64,000 bases of DNA from Varroa destructor (GCF_002443255.2 NW_019211455.1:47923489-47987488), one strand, 5' to 3'; shown: positions 25,079 through 35,339, numbered from the stretch's first letter. Notes: a model not told the origin generated them from the letters alone. Made by a program: numbers and translations.

Positions 25079-25441
25079 TCAGTTAACGTAGAGCCAATCG
25101 AACGTAGCCAATATAGTGTGCAACGTATGTTCAGCTTGCTGACTTGCTGGCGGCAAAATTAAGCCTGATAATGACGGTTGATGAGCTTGGCTGATACCGT
25201 TAGTTATTGTGCCTAACCCTCTAATTACCCACTCCTTATTCCGTTCCGAAAGGAAACCAAAAAACATAGCGACAGGCCTATCGTAAATGTTTGACAGCCA
25301 AAACCGCGTTGGAAGAACTAGGGTTTCGTGGAGCCGACTGGCTGCTGGCCGCTCTTTCGGGCTGAAGCTTGTGGGCGTTCGCATATCGTCTCGTGCCTTG
25401 GCCTCGGCCAAGGCCGTTGGCCTGTCTCTGTTTTCCCACAA
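25079..25441 (-). CDS. Open frame continuous with candidate exon
   Basis: 120 codons from a TTG to TGA, in the same frame as the candidate exon at 25,447-25,501. The first 50 codons are rich in Ala, Arg, Glu and Pro with many G/C third positions; the rest is hydrophobic and mixed. It contains a local GGCC-rich palindromic patch near 25,400. It could be intron sequence that happens to be open, a longer exon, or chance. No known domain. Confidence 0.18.
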   Translation of the reverse strand: MWENRDRPTALAEAKARDDMRTPTSFSPKERPAASRLHETLVLPTRFWLSNIYDRPVAMFFGFLSERNKEWVIRGLGTITNGISQAHQPSLSGLILPPASQQAEHTLHTILATFDWLYVN

Positions 25442-25446
25442 CTTAC

Positions 25447-25501
25447 CCTTCGTTCTAAAAACCTTTTCGAGCTCCTTAAAATAATCCCCATCTAGGGGGC
25501 C
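25447..25501 (-). CDS. Candidate 55-nt internal exon
   Basis: Read on the minus strand, a T-rich tract (CTGTTTTTTTAG) ends at an AG directly before 25,501, and the 55 nt are followed at 25,446 by GTAAGT preceded by AAGG, a consensus donor. One frame is open through all 18 codons and reads as an acidic/basic helix-like segment with the core DYFKELEKVF. The same frame stays open past the donor down to 25,079 (about 141 codons), so an unspliced reading is also possible. No partner exons were identified on either side, and the protein family is not recognised. Consensus donors occur several times by chance in 64 kb. Confidence 0.3.
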
Positions 25502-26028
25502 CTAAAAAAACAGAAGCGCCTACGCAGCCTATGTGTAATATATCCTCGTACAGTGACAACATGCGATACGTATATACACAAGCGCCGCGATTGCAGAAAC
25601 AACACAAAAGAACCTAACGTTCATGTAGAGGCGAGGAACCATGAAAAGTTTCTACTTCTACAGATTTGCACTTATCTTTCTTGTAAATTTTATGCAGTAA
25701 AAAAGCTTCGTCGTATAAGCAATGAATAACAGCGGGTTATTGCTACTATGAATATTGTGCAAAATGGCGGCGTTAAGTATTAAAAGACGTTAAAGGAATA
25801 CAGTACCCTTTGTTTTCGCTAGGGACTTGCACAACCGCCTTCTAGCAGACCACAACAAGATTTATGCTATCAAAATGGATTAATATCGTACACAGATGCA
25901 ATATAATCCGAAAAATATTCGTACAAGTTTCTAGTTCAATTTTTCCAGGGATTAACAAAGAAACGCTAATCAATAGTGTATTTCTAATTGGGCACTTCAA
26001 GCTAGGACTAATTTCACAAAGTTCCGCT

Positions 26029-26039
26029 TTTTTTTTTTT
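26029..26039. repeat. Poly-T tract, 11 bases
   Basis: A homopolymer only; the setting is A+T-rich DNA. Confidence 0.9.
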
Positions 26040-26049
26040 GTAGAAAATC

Positions 26050-27530
26050 ATTTGATTCGGTATGTTGGATTTAGAAAAACATTGATTTCAACGAAGTTAG
26101 CTTGCCTGGAGAAGGCCGCATTGAATGATGTGTCGGTCTTCGAAACAAGTATATACATTTAGCAATGACGATTTGGCTGATGTGACTATTCTTCCCTTTA
26201 AATCGAGCATATCGAATCCATTGGCCTATGTACGATTTTTCTACAAGTGAATGAGGTTTCTTAAACAGGCCATAGTTTTTCAAAGTAGAAATAAATTAAA
26301 TTAACTTCAATCTATTTTATTTCGCTCTTAACTCTTGGTTCGGACCTGTTCTGAAGGGGATGATTTCTTGAAAAATGATATATAAAGTAAAACAAGTCTC
26401 GACTGAAGCATTTCAAATAGACATATGTTGTTTTTTAGTATGTGCGTTAGGTACCACTATTAATGCCGTCATTATTATATTTTTTTAATGGTTTCTTGTT
26501 TATCTTGTAACATTCCCTAGATCTTGCTGAACTGACTCAGTTTGTATTATGTTTACAGTACAGCATCGTTAGCTATGTATCCGACGGGACCGATGTCTGC
26601 TCTATCAAATCGATAATTCACTTATGTAATGTACGAATGTAACATCGCAGTATAACGAGCGGCTTTCGAAGAAGTTAAAAAAAATTTGTTTAAAATTACT
26701 CGTATTACATGTATCCATGCTTACAGATTTTTTTGACATGGGGACGTCTCCCGATGCTGAGCGGACGAGCGCCTGCGTCCATCTTTGTAAGACAAACTAA
26801 AATTTGAAACGTATGGTCGCTTCAAGATAAAGTAAGATTTCTTTCTCAGTAGTCTAGTAATCAGTGGAACTACGAATCTGTACAGACGATCGGCCATCAG
26901 GCTTTCAGGCCATGCTTCGTTGTTTGTTTTGACTTCAGATATTCTGGTAAACTGGCCTTAAAAAATACGATTTCTTGAAAAAATACGAAAAATCGATTTC
27001 TAAATTCCACTTTGGGAACCGGCTCAAACCATAGCAGCAACTATTCGACACTTGACCGATTCATCATTAAGAGCTCTTCTTAGCAATGCTCACTGTGTCG
27101 CCTAACAATATGAAGTATATTTGTGCTAGGATATTTGGATCGTAGCATCAGCAGGTCATTCTATAAAAACGAAAACGTCTACTTTTATTATCTCAAATGT
27201 TTATAGTTACCAAACGCTAAAGGACAAGCTTAAAGAATTGTATGTTGCACCTGCGAATTTACTAGGATGACCAACATAATTAAGACATTTAGTGTTCCAA
27301 TGAGTCAAAGATGGAGATCTGAGAAAAACTCAAACTTCGCTGCTTGAGCTTTCATACAAATGAGACTACGATCCTCTATCGCGTTCGAAATGTAGAAGTT
27401 CAAGTTTGCTCTCATCTTCGTTGCAAAGTTATAGCTTTTCAACTAAATTAACTTAATTATAACACCGTAATAAAATACAATAGGCTGACTCTTTGATTGG
27501 ATCCCTGAAGTAAGCAGTTACCCTTGTACT
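26050..27530. other. A+T-rich stretch without supported genes
   Basis: Nothing beyond short chance open frames. No microsatellite above ten bases, no promoter pair and no recognisable repeat were seen. Confidence 0.6.
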
Positions 27531-27552
27531 ATTCTTATTGCTTATCAACAGT

Positions 27553-28038
27553 ATGCCTACCCTGAAATGGAGTACTTCAAGGCGAGCGGGTCCGGATACC
27601 TTCCTATCGCGGAGCCCGGCCAAGCTGCTAGTATTTCTAAATTCACCTACAGATGACAGTCAACACAATCTTCAGAGTCTTTCAATCAAGGTCAGCTCGA
27701 CGAGTAATCACGTAAATCTACGTTTCTATCGTTTGCTAGCACGCTCAAGGCCTCGAAACCAGTCTCCCCTTTTATATAATATGCATCAAGCGCTACGTGC
27801 GTTTTTGGCCCGGCTAAAATTTTTCCTGATCATTGCACAATCGTTTAGTCCGTGTTCCTGCACGCGCTTGAACATTATCACTCCGCGTTATATATCTATC
27901 ATCAATCACCTGGCTTGGGATGAACTTCTCGTGTTCAAAATTCTAGGTAAACGTTCATTACTCAGAACGGCCAAGTGCAAAGTCCATGATAATGTCGTTC
28001 AGCATAGCCGCGATCGCCACCGACAGTCATCCTTCTAG
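27553..28038 (+). CDS. Longest ATG-started ORF (161 aa), unknown
   Basis: ATG with A at -3, running 161 codons to TAG; five more open codons precede it. The product would be very basic (many Arg and Lys) and Ser-rich in its first half, with a short hydrophobic patch near residues 90-100 and several His near the end. No signal peptide, zinc-finger spacing or other motif is clear. No TATA/initiator pair sits just upstream. A frame this long is uncommon at this base composition, but a few in a 64-kb window are not impossible. An Arg/Ser-rich chance translation remains a strong alternative. Confidence 0.22.
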   Translation: MPTLKWSTSRRAGPDTFLSRSPAKLLVFLNSPTDDSQHNLQSLSIKVSSTSNHVNLRFYRLLARSRPRNQSPLLYNMHQALRAFLARLKFFLIIAQSFSPCSCTRLNIITPRYISIINHLAWDELLVFKILGKRSLLRTAKCKVHDNVVQHSRDRHRQSSF

Positions 28039-28397
28039 CTACAGCCCTATACACATACAGATACATGTATTATAGATGCTTCTTGTAAATGTAAAATGGC
28101 TGACTGGAATAATTGAAGACGATTTGTTATTTTCTATTGTACCGTAGCTGAGTACAGCGCATGCACACAGCAGGCTGGCGGTGTTCTTACAGGGAAATGA
28201 TGGATATCCATTGCGTGTAGCGCTTAGTCATGCCTCGAATGCTAACAATGCGATATTATGATAAACAATATGACGGAAGACAGACTATTATGGGTACATG
28301 GTACGCGTTGCAATGTCGTATGGCTATTTTCTTTGCGTGGCAAGATTTATTTACCACACAACATTGTGTAGATGTGTGATTTACGATGCGAAATTTT

Positions 28398-28414
28398 TTA
28401 TTATTATTATTATT
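28398..28414. repeat. (TTA)n microsatellite
   Basis: About five TTA units after a T-rich lead-in. Read on the minus strand in one frame it gives Asn repeats in an otherwise unsupported open frame. Confidence 0.85.
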
Positions 28415-28879
28415 GTATGTAAAACACTGTAATAAATGATAAAACACAGCGAAGAAAAATTGTCGAACGGGTTAAATTCAAACCAGTGCCAGTCACAATA
28501 AGTCGCTAACGCGAATTAACAGAGAATAGTTCCATGATTGATTTAGTAACTATCCATACTCACTTTTCCATTTCGTATAGATGATAGTGTTTATTGTGGG
28601 AGTGGACTTTGTCTCTGTCGCACCGTTAATACAACGCTTAGGTGCTTAGAAAGATGTACGCTTCACGCCCCTGCAATGTACACGCCAGCCTAGGAAGTCT
28701 AGATAGGTAGGAATAGAAAAATATGTGCTCGACGAAACCCCTAACTCAAAGACGGAACGCAGCATTTTAGACGTACTTTGAAAAAATCGCTCTACCGGTT
28801 CAAATTTTAAACGGACGCCAAACCGAGACGCCTTGCTATTGTACTTAACAGAGCGACTAATCTCAGCCTGATTGTCTAC

Positions 28880-28899
28880 TTTTTTTTTTTTTTTTTTTT
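28880..28899. repeat. Poly-T tract, 20 bases
   Basis: 20 uninterrupted T, one of the two longest homopolymers here. It could be the poly(A) tail of a minus-strand retrocopy, but upstream on that strand I recognise no gene copy. Confidence 0.95.
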
Positions 28900-29649
28900 G
28901 GATATATTTAAAACGTTTTACAAACGACTTCATCATAGACCAGATTTTATATTAGCCAACTCACTCTCGAAATCATAAATGTCAGCATTAGGGAACGATC
29001 AAAAGAGCTGTTTTGTACGGCCACAATATGAGGCATTCATCATGAAGGTTATGCAGCAGGTTCTCTTGGCACTCTGCATAGAGAAGCAGTACGTTCACAT
29101 AAGGGACAAATATAAATGGGTCAGGCCCCGAACATTGCGTGACTCCAAGCGTTGCTATAATAAATGGGCACTCAAGACCACATTATCAATGTGTACGCTT
29201 AGAAAGCAATTGTTCAAATAAGATGAACTGCTAACAAAGAGACACAAATTATAATAGGAAATTCTATTCAGATGTGTGGTGCGAGGTAGCACCGAATGTT
29301 TACCGCGCTTATCAAAAGATTCTCTACGTGACTGCTACTGCTCTAACATATAAATAAGGGCGTAACCTGGAAAATGATGGACCTCAACGGGGAAGGAGTA
29401 CATTGCAGATGTAAATGAAAGAAAATACCGGCCTAACTGCCGCGTAAAAGTAGACCTTGTGCCTCAGCCTTGTTCATTATTAATATTATGATTGTAACGG
29501 CCATACATTATTTTTACCCTATTATAATATTATTAAAATAAAATAATAATGCTATATTTTATAAAAATACAATAGCAACCATTGTGGTTTATAATATGAC
29601 TTTGATGAAACGATGCTGCCCATTCAGCTTCGGAATTTTATAGTCGAAG

Positions 29650-29662
29650 TAATAATAATAAT
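29650..29662. repeat. (AAT)4 microsatellite
   Basis: A short AAT run in A+T-rich DNA; similar AAT/TTA runs recur at 14.8, 28.4 and 34.5 kb. Confidence 0.8.
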
Positions 29663-29764
29663 AGTGACATACAAGTAAAGGAGGATACGCTTTGTTATAG
29701 CCACTATGGAGAAATACTTCGATATAACCTAGATAAACGCACTGAGGGCAAACATTAGTCATCT

Positions 29765-29947
29765 TCAGTCAGTAACGTAGATGTCTTTCTCGTTCGAACG
29801 GGCCGTGTAAACTTCGTCCCACATGTCCTGCAGGCGCCTGCCTTTTTCTGACCGACTCGCTAATCGGTCGCCAAAAGTGCCCGGCTTTATTTCTCTACTT
29901 TTTAGATCAGCTAGACTTTCGTCGGGCCGCCACGTGTTGAACGAGGT
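29765..29947 (-). CDS. Candidate terminal coding segment, unknown
   Basis: In the G+C-richer patch 29.7-30.14 kb the minus strand is open for 60 codons ending in TGA, directly after an in-frame TAA. G or C fills about 58% of third positions. The reading is strongly hydrophilic, with many Arg, Asp, Glu and Ser, and ends in a segment with the core DMWDEVY. There is no in-frame ATG upstream, and no acceptor AG lies between the TAA and the open part, so as an intact exon it does not work. It may be the end of a broken gene or a G+C effect. No family is recognised. Confidence 0.2.
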   Translation of the reverse strand, partial: TSFNTWRPDESLADLKSREIKPGTFGDRLASRSEKGRRLQDMWDEVYTARSNEKDIYVTD

Positions 29948-31138
29948 TTAGGCGACACTGCTGATTATCTACTCTAGCAGCTGCTAGGTACAAGCTGACA
30001 TGTTCCGCTACGCATTGGGCTATAACCGGTCACAAGGCAGACGGAAAGAGGTTCGGGACGCGAGTCGACCCACTGCTGTTTCAGCGAAGGACACAGTCAG
30101 ACGACGCAGGGAGCGGGGTCTCGTCGACAGGTGGATAGATAAAAAGTAGTGAAGTAGATTTAGCTAGCTCTAGCCAATTCAACCAATCACGATAATCCAG
30201 GATGACTCATCCAGCATGACTAGTTCGGTATGGCAGATGTTGTTTCCGACGCTTGAATAAATCACTCAAGGTAAATAGGTACTTATACCTTAGTCTATTT
30301 ACGAATAAGAGCGCTAAGATAAGTTTTGTTAGGTAAAAAGGCGCGTCCTATAACCGATAAACGAGAACTTTTTTAACCTGTGGTAACAGCAAAAGTTGTT
30401 CGTGACTGTCGCTAAAAAGTGGGGAGTTAGAATAGATCGATTGCATTACAGTCACAACAAACAAGAGTGATTCCTCAAAAAAACGAGAAATTTTGCTCGA
30501 GTGCTATATAATTCTATATAGTTATCTGCTAATAATAACAACAATGATAATAATAGTAATGGGACATTTGCTTATATCTCTTTCTCTACGTTTTATTCAC
30601 ACCTACGAAAGTACTTTATAATGAATCATAGCCGAACCTTGATTATAAAAATGTTATACATTTCGAAAAAAAGTCGTCTTTAGCCTCCATTATGACCTAA
30701 CTAGAATGTTTACGCATGATATTGCTTTCTCCTTAGGAAAGAAAACAAAAAGAAAATGACAATGGAAAAATCGCCTGTAACGAAGCTAATCAACCCTTAT
30801 TATTACGCTAAAAACTGCTGCTATCGCGTACGTGGAGTTCAGCGCGAGTACAACACAATAGCCAAGAAACTGGTGAGTTCGAATAACGGCCTTTGAATGT
30901 ATGACCGCATACAGGGCGCCTCTGACTTATACGTAAAACCAGGATTACTGAGGTAGCCTCCACTAAAACCCTTCGTCTCGTTTTCGTTGGCGACCTACCA
31001 TATAGTTGAAGCAAGCCAACATTGCGTAACGCTAGCCATCCTCTCGCCAGAAAAATGGTTATCAAAATTAATTGATCATTTCCGCACGAACTACAACGAT
31101 CGTAATTGCATTGTTATATAATTATATACTATTTGTTG

Positions 31139-31152
31139 ATATATATATATAT
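31139..31152. repeat. (AT)n microsatellite
   Basis: About six AT units without inverted flanks. Confidence 0.85.
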
Positions 31153-31559
31153 TCCATTTTTTAACCGCTCCAGACATAGTGGCACGGTATATTCGTGTGA
31201 TCAGCACCATGGTACTGTGGCGGAGATTCTTGTAATTATAGTATGTATGTAGAATATAATATGTAGAATTAGTTGTGCTATTGTGGAAACGTGTTTGCGT
31301 CCTTATAAAACGATGTGTTAATACTATCTGCGGACATCTGTGCAACGTTCTTTCAATAACACTTGTCAATGGGACATTGTTTATAGCTATTCTAATTAGC
31401 TAACGGATTACGTTCGAATTTGCAATTTCAAACGCGAAACCGTGATTACATACAATCTGGGTCTTGCCGAAGAAATAAAACGCTCATTTCGAACTAATCC
31501 TGTATAATGTTGAAATTCTGTAGAATAGTAACGCTTGTTTTCATTCTGTTTCGATGGTG

Positions 31560-31567
31560 TGACGTCA
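31560..31567. promoter_or_regulatory. CRE/ATF-like octamer TGACGTCA
   Basis: A perfect palindromic CRE consensus lies five bases before the ATG at 31,572. A single octamer occurs about once per 64 kb by chance, so only its position makes it notable. Confidence 0.35.
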
Positions 31568-31571
31568 ACAG

Positions 31572-31895
31572 ATGTGGAAACAATGCAACGAAACGTTCCA
31601 AAAAATGAACGATAATTTTCTTCCTAGGGTCACAAGCAACGTATTTTGTACAATTGGTTTTATTTTATTTTTTACTGCGGTCGCTGAGCAGTGGCTAAAT
31701 TGTGTCTGCAAAAACGGTCAAGATTTTTTGGTACGTTCAATTTGTCAAATGCTAATTGTTCTTGCAGTGCTTATACGTGCGGCAGGCGAAGCTTTTCATC
31801 TCAGTCATGGAAATAACTCCACGATTCATTCGTACAAAACAATAGTTACTACATGCCCTCCCATAACTCACACGGAGCCAGAGATCGTTACGTAA
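31572..31895 (+). CDS. Candidate 107-aa two-helix membrane protein
   Basis: An ATG-started, TAA-ended ORF of 107 codons. The translation has a polar N-terminal 20 residues, a hydrophobic segment at about 23-42 (Phe, Ile, Leu), a short Cys/Asn/Lys loop, a second hydrophobic segment at about 56-72, and a Thr/Pro/His-rich tail. This would suit a small hairpin membrane protein. A pyrimidine-rich tract and an AG (GTCAACAG) directly precede the ATG, so it could start an exon. It is alone: the next candidate on this strand begins 1.1 kb downstream. No family is recognised, and hydrophobic ORFs are easily made by T-rich DNA. Confidence 0.27.
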   Translation: MWKQCNETFQKMNDNFLPRVTSNVFCTIGFILFFTAVAEQWLNCVCKNGQDFLVRSICQMLIVLAVLIRAAGEAFHLSHGNNSTIHSYKTIVTTCPPITHTEPEIVT

Positions 31896-33009
31896 CCCTT
31901 ACTCAATGGATGATTTGTTTTGCGATCCATAATGCTTTAGGGAAAGCATGGGTTTTATTTGACAGGAAGTCTTAGTTGTGCTAGCTTTTCCTTATGGATG
32001 ATAACAAGTTATTTAGCTACATAGTGACCTTCGTTGCCTCTAGATTACAAACTAGTGACCCAATAGCATGTATTTTATGCTAAAATCATACTCATGTATT
32101 TGTCTAGTTTTAAACGCACGCTTGATAATTCGGCCATTCCGTAGGTGGATGCTACTGTTGCTTACGTTCAAATCTACGTAAAACCCCGAAAAATAGTTTA
32201 GTAGAAATATTCAACTATATTATTACTATAACTTCAATATTGAATTGGTACTGTGTCATACGATCTTCTTTACATAACTTTCCGCCTATCCTAGTTATAT
32301 TTCTACCCTTTTTTTACAGTTTGTATTACAAGTATTAATCTATATAATACTATAATCCCTTTAGCCCATACGCTATTTATTTGACACTTCTTTGGTTGTT
32401 TAAGGATAAAGAATGAAGAACGAAAAGCATTTTCATGTGATACTAGCATTTATAGCACTCACCGAGTCAATGTAGTCGTTGCGATCTTCATCCTGCGTAA
32501 TCACAGGAGGCGATGTGGTATCGTATCGCCATTTAGCAAGAAGATGCTCTACTACCTATCAGACAGATCAGTGTCATACCTTCGTCGGACATATGTCCTT
32601 GCCATTTGGCTGCTCGTGAAATAATCAAAGCGACAAACGCCTATCCGTTTACGTGCTGACCCTCCGAAGCACGTTCAATGGTAGCTGTCGCTTTACGACA
32701 ACCTGTGACCACCGAAAGTGAGTTTGACGTAATAATTTTTTGCCAATGTTTTCTGCGTCTGCCCGTGCCAATAACATAACTCAATTGAGCATCTTGCTAG
32801 TACTGCGCGAGATAACATCTATGATGAGTTCCCTACTGAACTTCATTAACCTGTAAAAAGGTCCGCATGCAACAGTCAAAATCGCTAGATAAAGCAAACG
32901 TATGATTTATCATGGCTTTTAATCACAATTAATTATTTTAGGGTAGTTTCTATAATCTCACCCCGATGCGTGTTTAACTGACAAACAAATACGTATTCTA
33001 GACGCTACA

Positions 33010-33490
33010 ATGAGAACGAAATCGGCAATCATCTGTATCTGCGTTATTACCTTGACTATTGTCTTCGCAATTTACATCGGCTATCACGTTCTCACATTCG
33101 GCAGCACTTTTGTTTCCAAAGACAAGCTGATCAACAGTGTACTAGTGGTAGACTGATAATGACTTAAACTTAAGGAACACGCACAAATGCACAGAATTAC
33201 GTAAAGCGAAGTCGTCATTCCAGGACGCTGTCCAAGCTCATCCCTTCGTTAAATCCTGCTCGCTCACAGAGCTCGAAGAAGAGGCTAATGTGGACCTCGT
33301 TTAACGTGCTATCGTCGCCACGACATCACTGCCCCGCGCCGCGAGTAATCATATCAACCGCCTGGAGAGTGCTGAGATTTTTAACGGCACGATTGATAAG
33401 GGTATTCCCTTGCTGACAGACTTACTGGTAAAAAAAACTTACGTTGAACTGAACCCGTTTAACAAGGATACGATTACGTACCGCGTCTGA
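33010..33490 (+). pseudogene. Broken ORF with signal-anchor-like N terminus
   Basis: An ATG at 33,010 starts 48 codons with a Lys/Arg head and a hydrophobic run of about 20 residues (Ile, Val, Cys, Leu), ending in TGA at 33,154. A second frame, shifted, then runs to TGA at 33,488 and is broken by one TAA at 33,302. It reads as a charged helical segment followed by one ending in an Asn/Pro/Thr-rich tail, with many C- or G-ending codons. Together they look like one secreted or type II membrane protein gene of about 150 residues, broken by an indel and a nonsense change. A very short intron between the pieces is an alternative. No family is recognised. Confidence 0.28.
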
Positions 33491-34526
33491 TGAGTATTAG
33501 TAGAATGGAATATGGAGAAAAAAAACTGGATATAGAAAATAAAGTCGAAGCGGAATGGCTATCCTCATATCTGGCAACTTGCCAACTGAGAGCACTGGTA
33601 GCAGCTACGACAACGTAAATATTAATGCCGAAATAGGTATGTAGGTCTGGGTTCTACTACTCAAAATGCACATCAGTAGAGGTAAGCGTGAGTTTAATAG
33701 AAGCTTGAAACTTTCATACTTATAGGATGTGAAAGACTAAGAATTATATTGAAAAGCGACATATCTTGCTCCTCTCAAAAGGGGACACGCTCCTCGCAAC
33801 CATTGACGTTCGAAATGGAGCTAATCATACTAAATAAAATAGAAAATGCGAACGCAAGAGTACTAGCCAAAACGCTGTCTTCTATATAGTAGTCAAATGC
33901 TAGCGATAGGTCTTCATGTACAAGCAAAGCGAAAAGCATACGCCAAATAGAAAATCGAAAAGAATTGACACAACCATATCCTACATTGTATCGGGCACGA
34001 GCTAAACTGTCTTCTGCAAATGTGGGAACCGGAAGGGCAGGTCAATTATGGAATGGGAGAGATCAGTGTGACACTCCACCGCCATGATTTATCGCGGAGG
34101 ATACCGGAGTGCGATTGAGAAGTAGACAACTTATCAGGAGCGATGCCATGAAAATTCTAACGAGGCCAGCAAAAGTCTCAAAAAAAAAACTACGAGAGCC
34201 GAAATACAGTTATATAGTAAATATATGTAGTAACGTCGTAGTAAGAACGTGTGAATTGTTCGATGCGTACTGTGTGAAAGCTCCGACAGGATGGGGAGTT
34301 CTGCGACTTGCCAATGATATTCGCGATCCGGTACAAAGTATTTGTGATCCGTAACGGGATAGAGGCGTGGAGAAGAAACCTCAAGAGAACTGCACAAATA
34401 ATTTAGAGATAGCAAGCGCCGTTCACTGCAAAACTGGAAGAATTAATGCCAAAGTTATAGAAAGGATTTAACATCCATGACGTAAACTATACGAAATTGA
34501 AGCCTTTCGAATAATAGGACTTTTCT

Positions 34527-34542
34527 TATTATTATTATTCCC
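34527..34542. repeat. (TTA)n microsatellite
   Basis: About five TTA/ATT units; they interrupt the purine-rich block around them. Confidence 0.85.
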
Positions 34543-34924
34543 ATACGACTTAGTCCTGTTAGCGTACGCGTATTAGGAAGACATTGCTAGGTAAATGGGG
34601 CGCGGGCTGCAGCTGAAATCTAATCCTTCCGAAAATACGACTGCAGTTCCCTCAAGGGAAAACCTGGGGTCAGAGAAGGCTCTTCAAATTCAAAAGAAAA
34701 CACTAGCAGAAAGGAAGCACGAATTCTAGACATTACGTTGAATGAAATTTGCAGCAGCTACAAAGCTCCAGAGCTGTGGACACGTAGGTAGTTTATGATA
34801 TCTAGAGTACATTGAAGGGACGCAGCTGTACCCAGCCAGATATATGAAGACTTGGTAACAACAATGTCAAGAACTACCAGAATGGTGCTTGAAAGAGATG
34901 GGTTCTGGAACTGGCGGGAACTGA

Positions 34925-34935
34925 CGTATGTGACG

Positions 34936-34975
<40 letters not shown>

Positions 34976-34986
34976 CGTCACATACG
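34925..34986. mobile_element. Perfect 62-bp palindrome on (TA)19, MITE-like
   Basis: CGTATGTGACGC at 34,925-34,936 is followed by 19 TA units (34,937-34,974) and the exact inverse GCGTCACATACG to 34,986. Matching 12-bp arms next to a TA array are not expected by chance. One reading is a miniature inverted-repeat element with TGTGACGC/GCGTCACA ends (34,929-34,982) and TA target duplications at 34,927 and 34,983, the pattern of Tc1/mariner-type insertions. The alternative is a palindrome formed by replication error and expanded at its TA centre. No other (TA)n array in the window has such arms. Confidence 0.6.
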
Positions 34987-35003
34987 AATTTGTAGGCAAT
35001 AAA

Positions 35004-35318
35004 TTGGAATGGGGCACTTTTGAGAGGCTGGAGGCACAAGGCAAAATTGCATTCTTTGACAGAACACGTACAAAATCACGCATACATACAAGGGGATTCT
35101 GGTCTATACTAACAGCGATAAAAGTTCCTGGGTGTAGATCAATGTGGTACGAAAAAAACATGAAATGGGGCAAATTATACCAATTTGAAAGAAGGATACG
35201 GGCTCAGCTGTTCCCGAACGAAAGGTCACATCTAAACCACTACATCGCCATTGAACGAGAAGTGTCGAACCTGGCTGCAAAACATCGACAAAACAAAGTA
35301 AAAACTGTGGAAGAATAG
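35004..35318 (+). CDS. C-terminal open piece after the palindrome
   Basis: 104 codons from TTG 35,004 to TAG; the frame is in fact open back through the TA array to 34,893. The reading is rich in Arg, Lys, Glu, Trp and Phe and ends in a Lys-rich tail. It has no ATG near the start and is best seen as the end of the decayed block described for 33,840-35,318. No domain is recognised. Confidence 0.22.
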   Translation: MEWGTFERLEAQGKIAFFDRTRTKSRIHTRGFWSILTAIKVPGCRSMWYEKNMKWGKLYQFERRIRAQLFPNERSHLNHYIAIEREVSNLAAKHRQNKVKTVEE

Positions 35319-35339
35319 CCTCACGTTAACGCAATAAGG

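Larger units (their letters stand above)
33840..35318 (+). pseudogene. Purine-rich decayed coding-like block
   Basis: The plus strand is purine-rich and carries successive open pieces: about 62 and 88 codons in one frame (33,897-34,084 and 34,087-34,354), a piece near 34,580-34,720, about 55 codons at 34,624-34,788, and the C-terminal piece that reaches TAG at 35,318. Stops and frame shifts separate them. The palindrome at 34,925-34,986 sits inside the last part. Removing it with one TA copy joins two frames into about 148 open codons with basic and aromatic residues. A degraded transposon or gene is possible, but no catalytic motif (such as a reverse transcriptase or DDE signature) was recognised. 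Purine bias alone lowers the number of plus-strand stops less than this, so chance is not excluded but looks less likely. Confidence 0.27.

Noticed and set aside
28560..28620. Minus-strand exon ending in a GTGAGT donor at about 28,560
   Set aside because: The matching acceptor has no pyrimidine tract and two of three frames stop; the remaining frame is too short to support.
29948..30140. Upstream extension of the minus-strand candidate at 29,765-29,947
   Set aside because: An in-frame TAA lies directly before the open part, and no acceptor AG falls between it and the first open codon.
34758..35173. Two minus-strand open frames across the (TA)19 palindrome
   Set aside because: Both are held open by TA codons and lie opposite the purine-rich plus-strand block, so they are treated as shadows.
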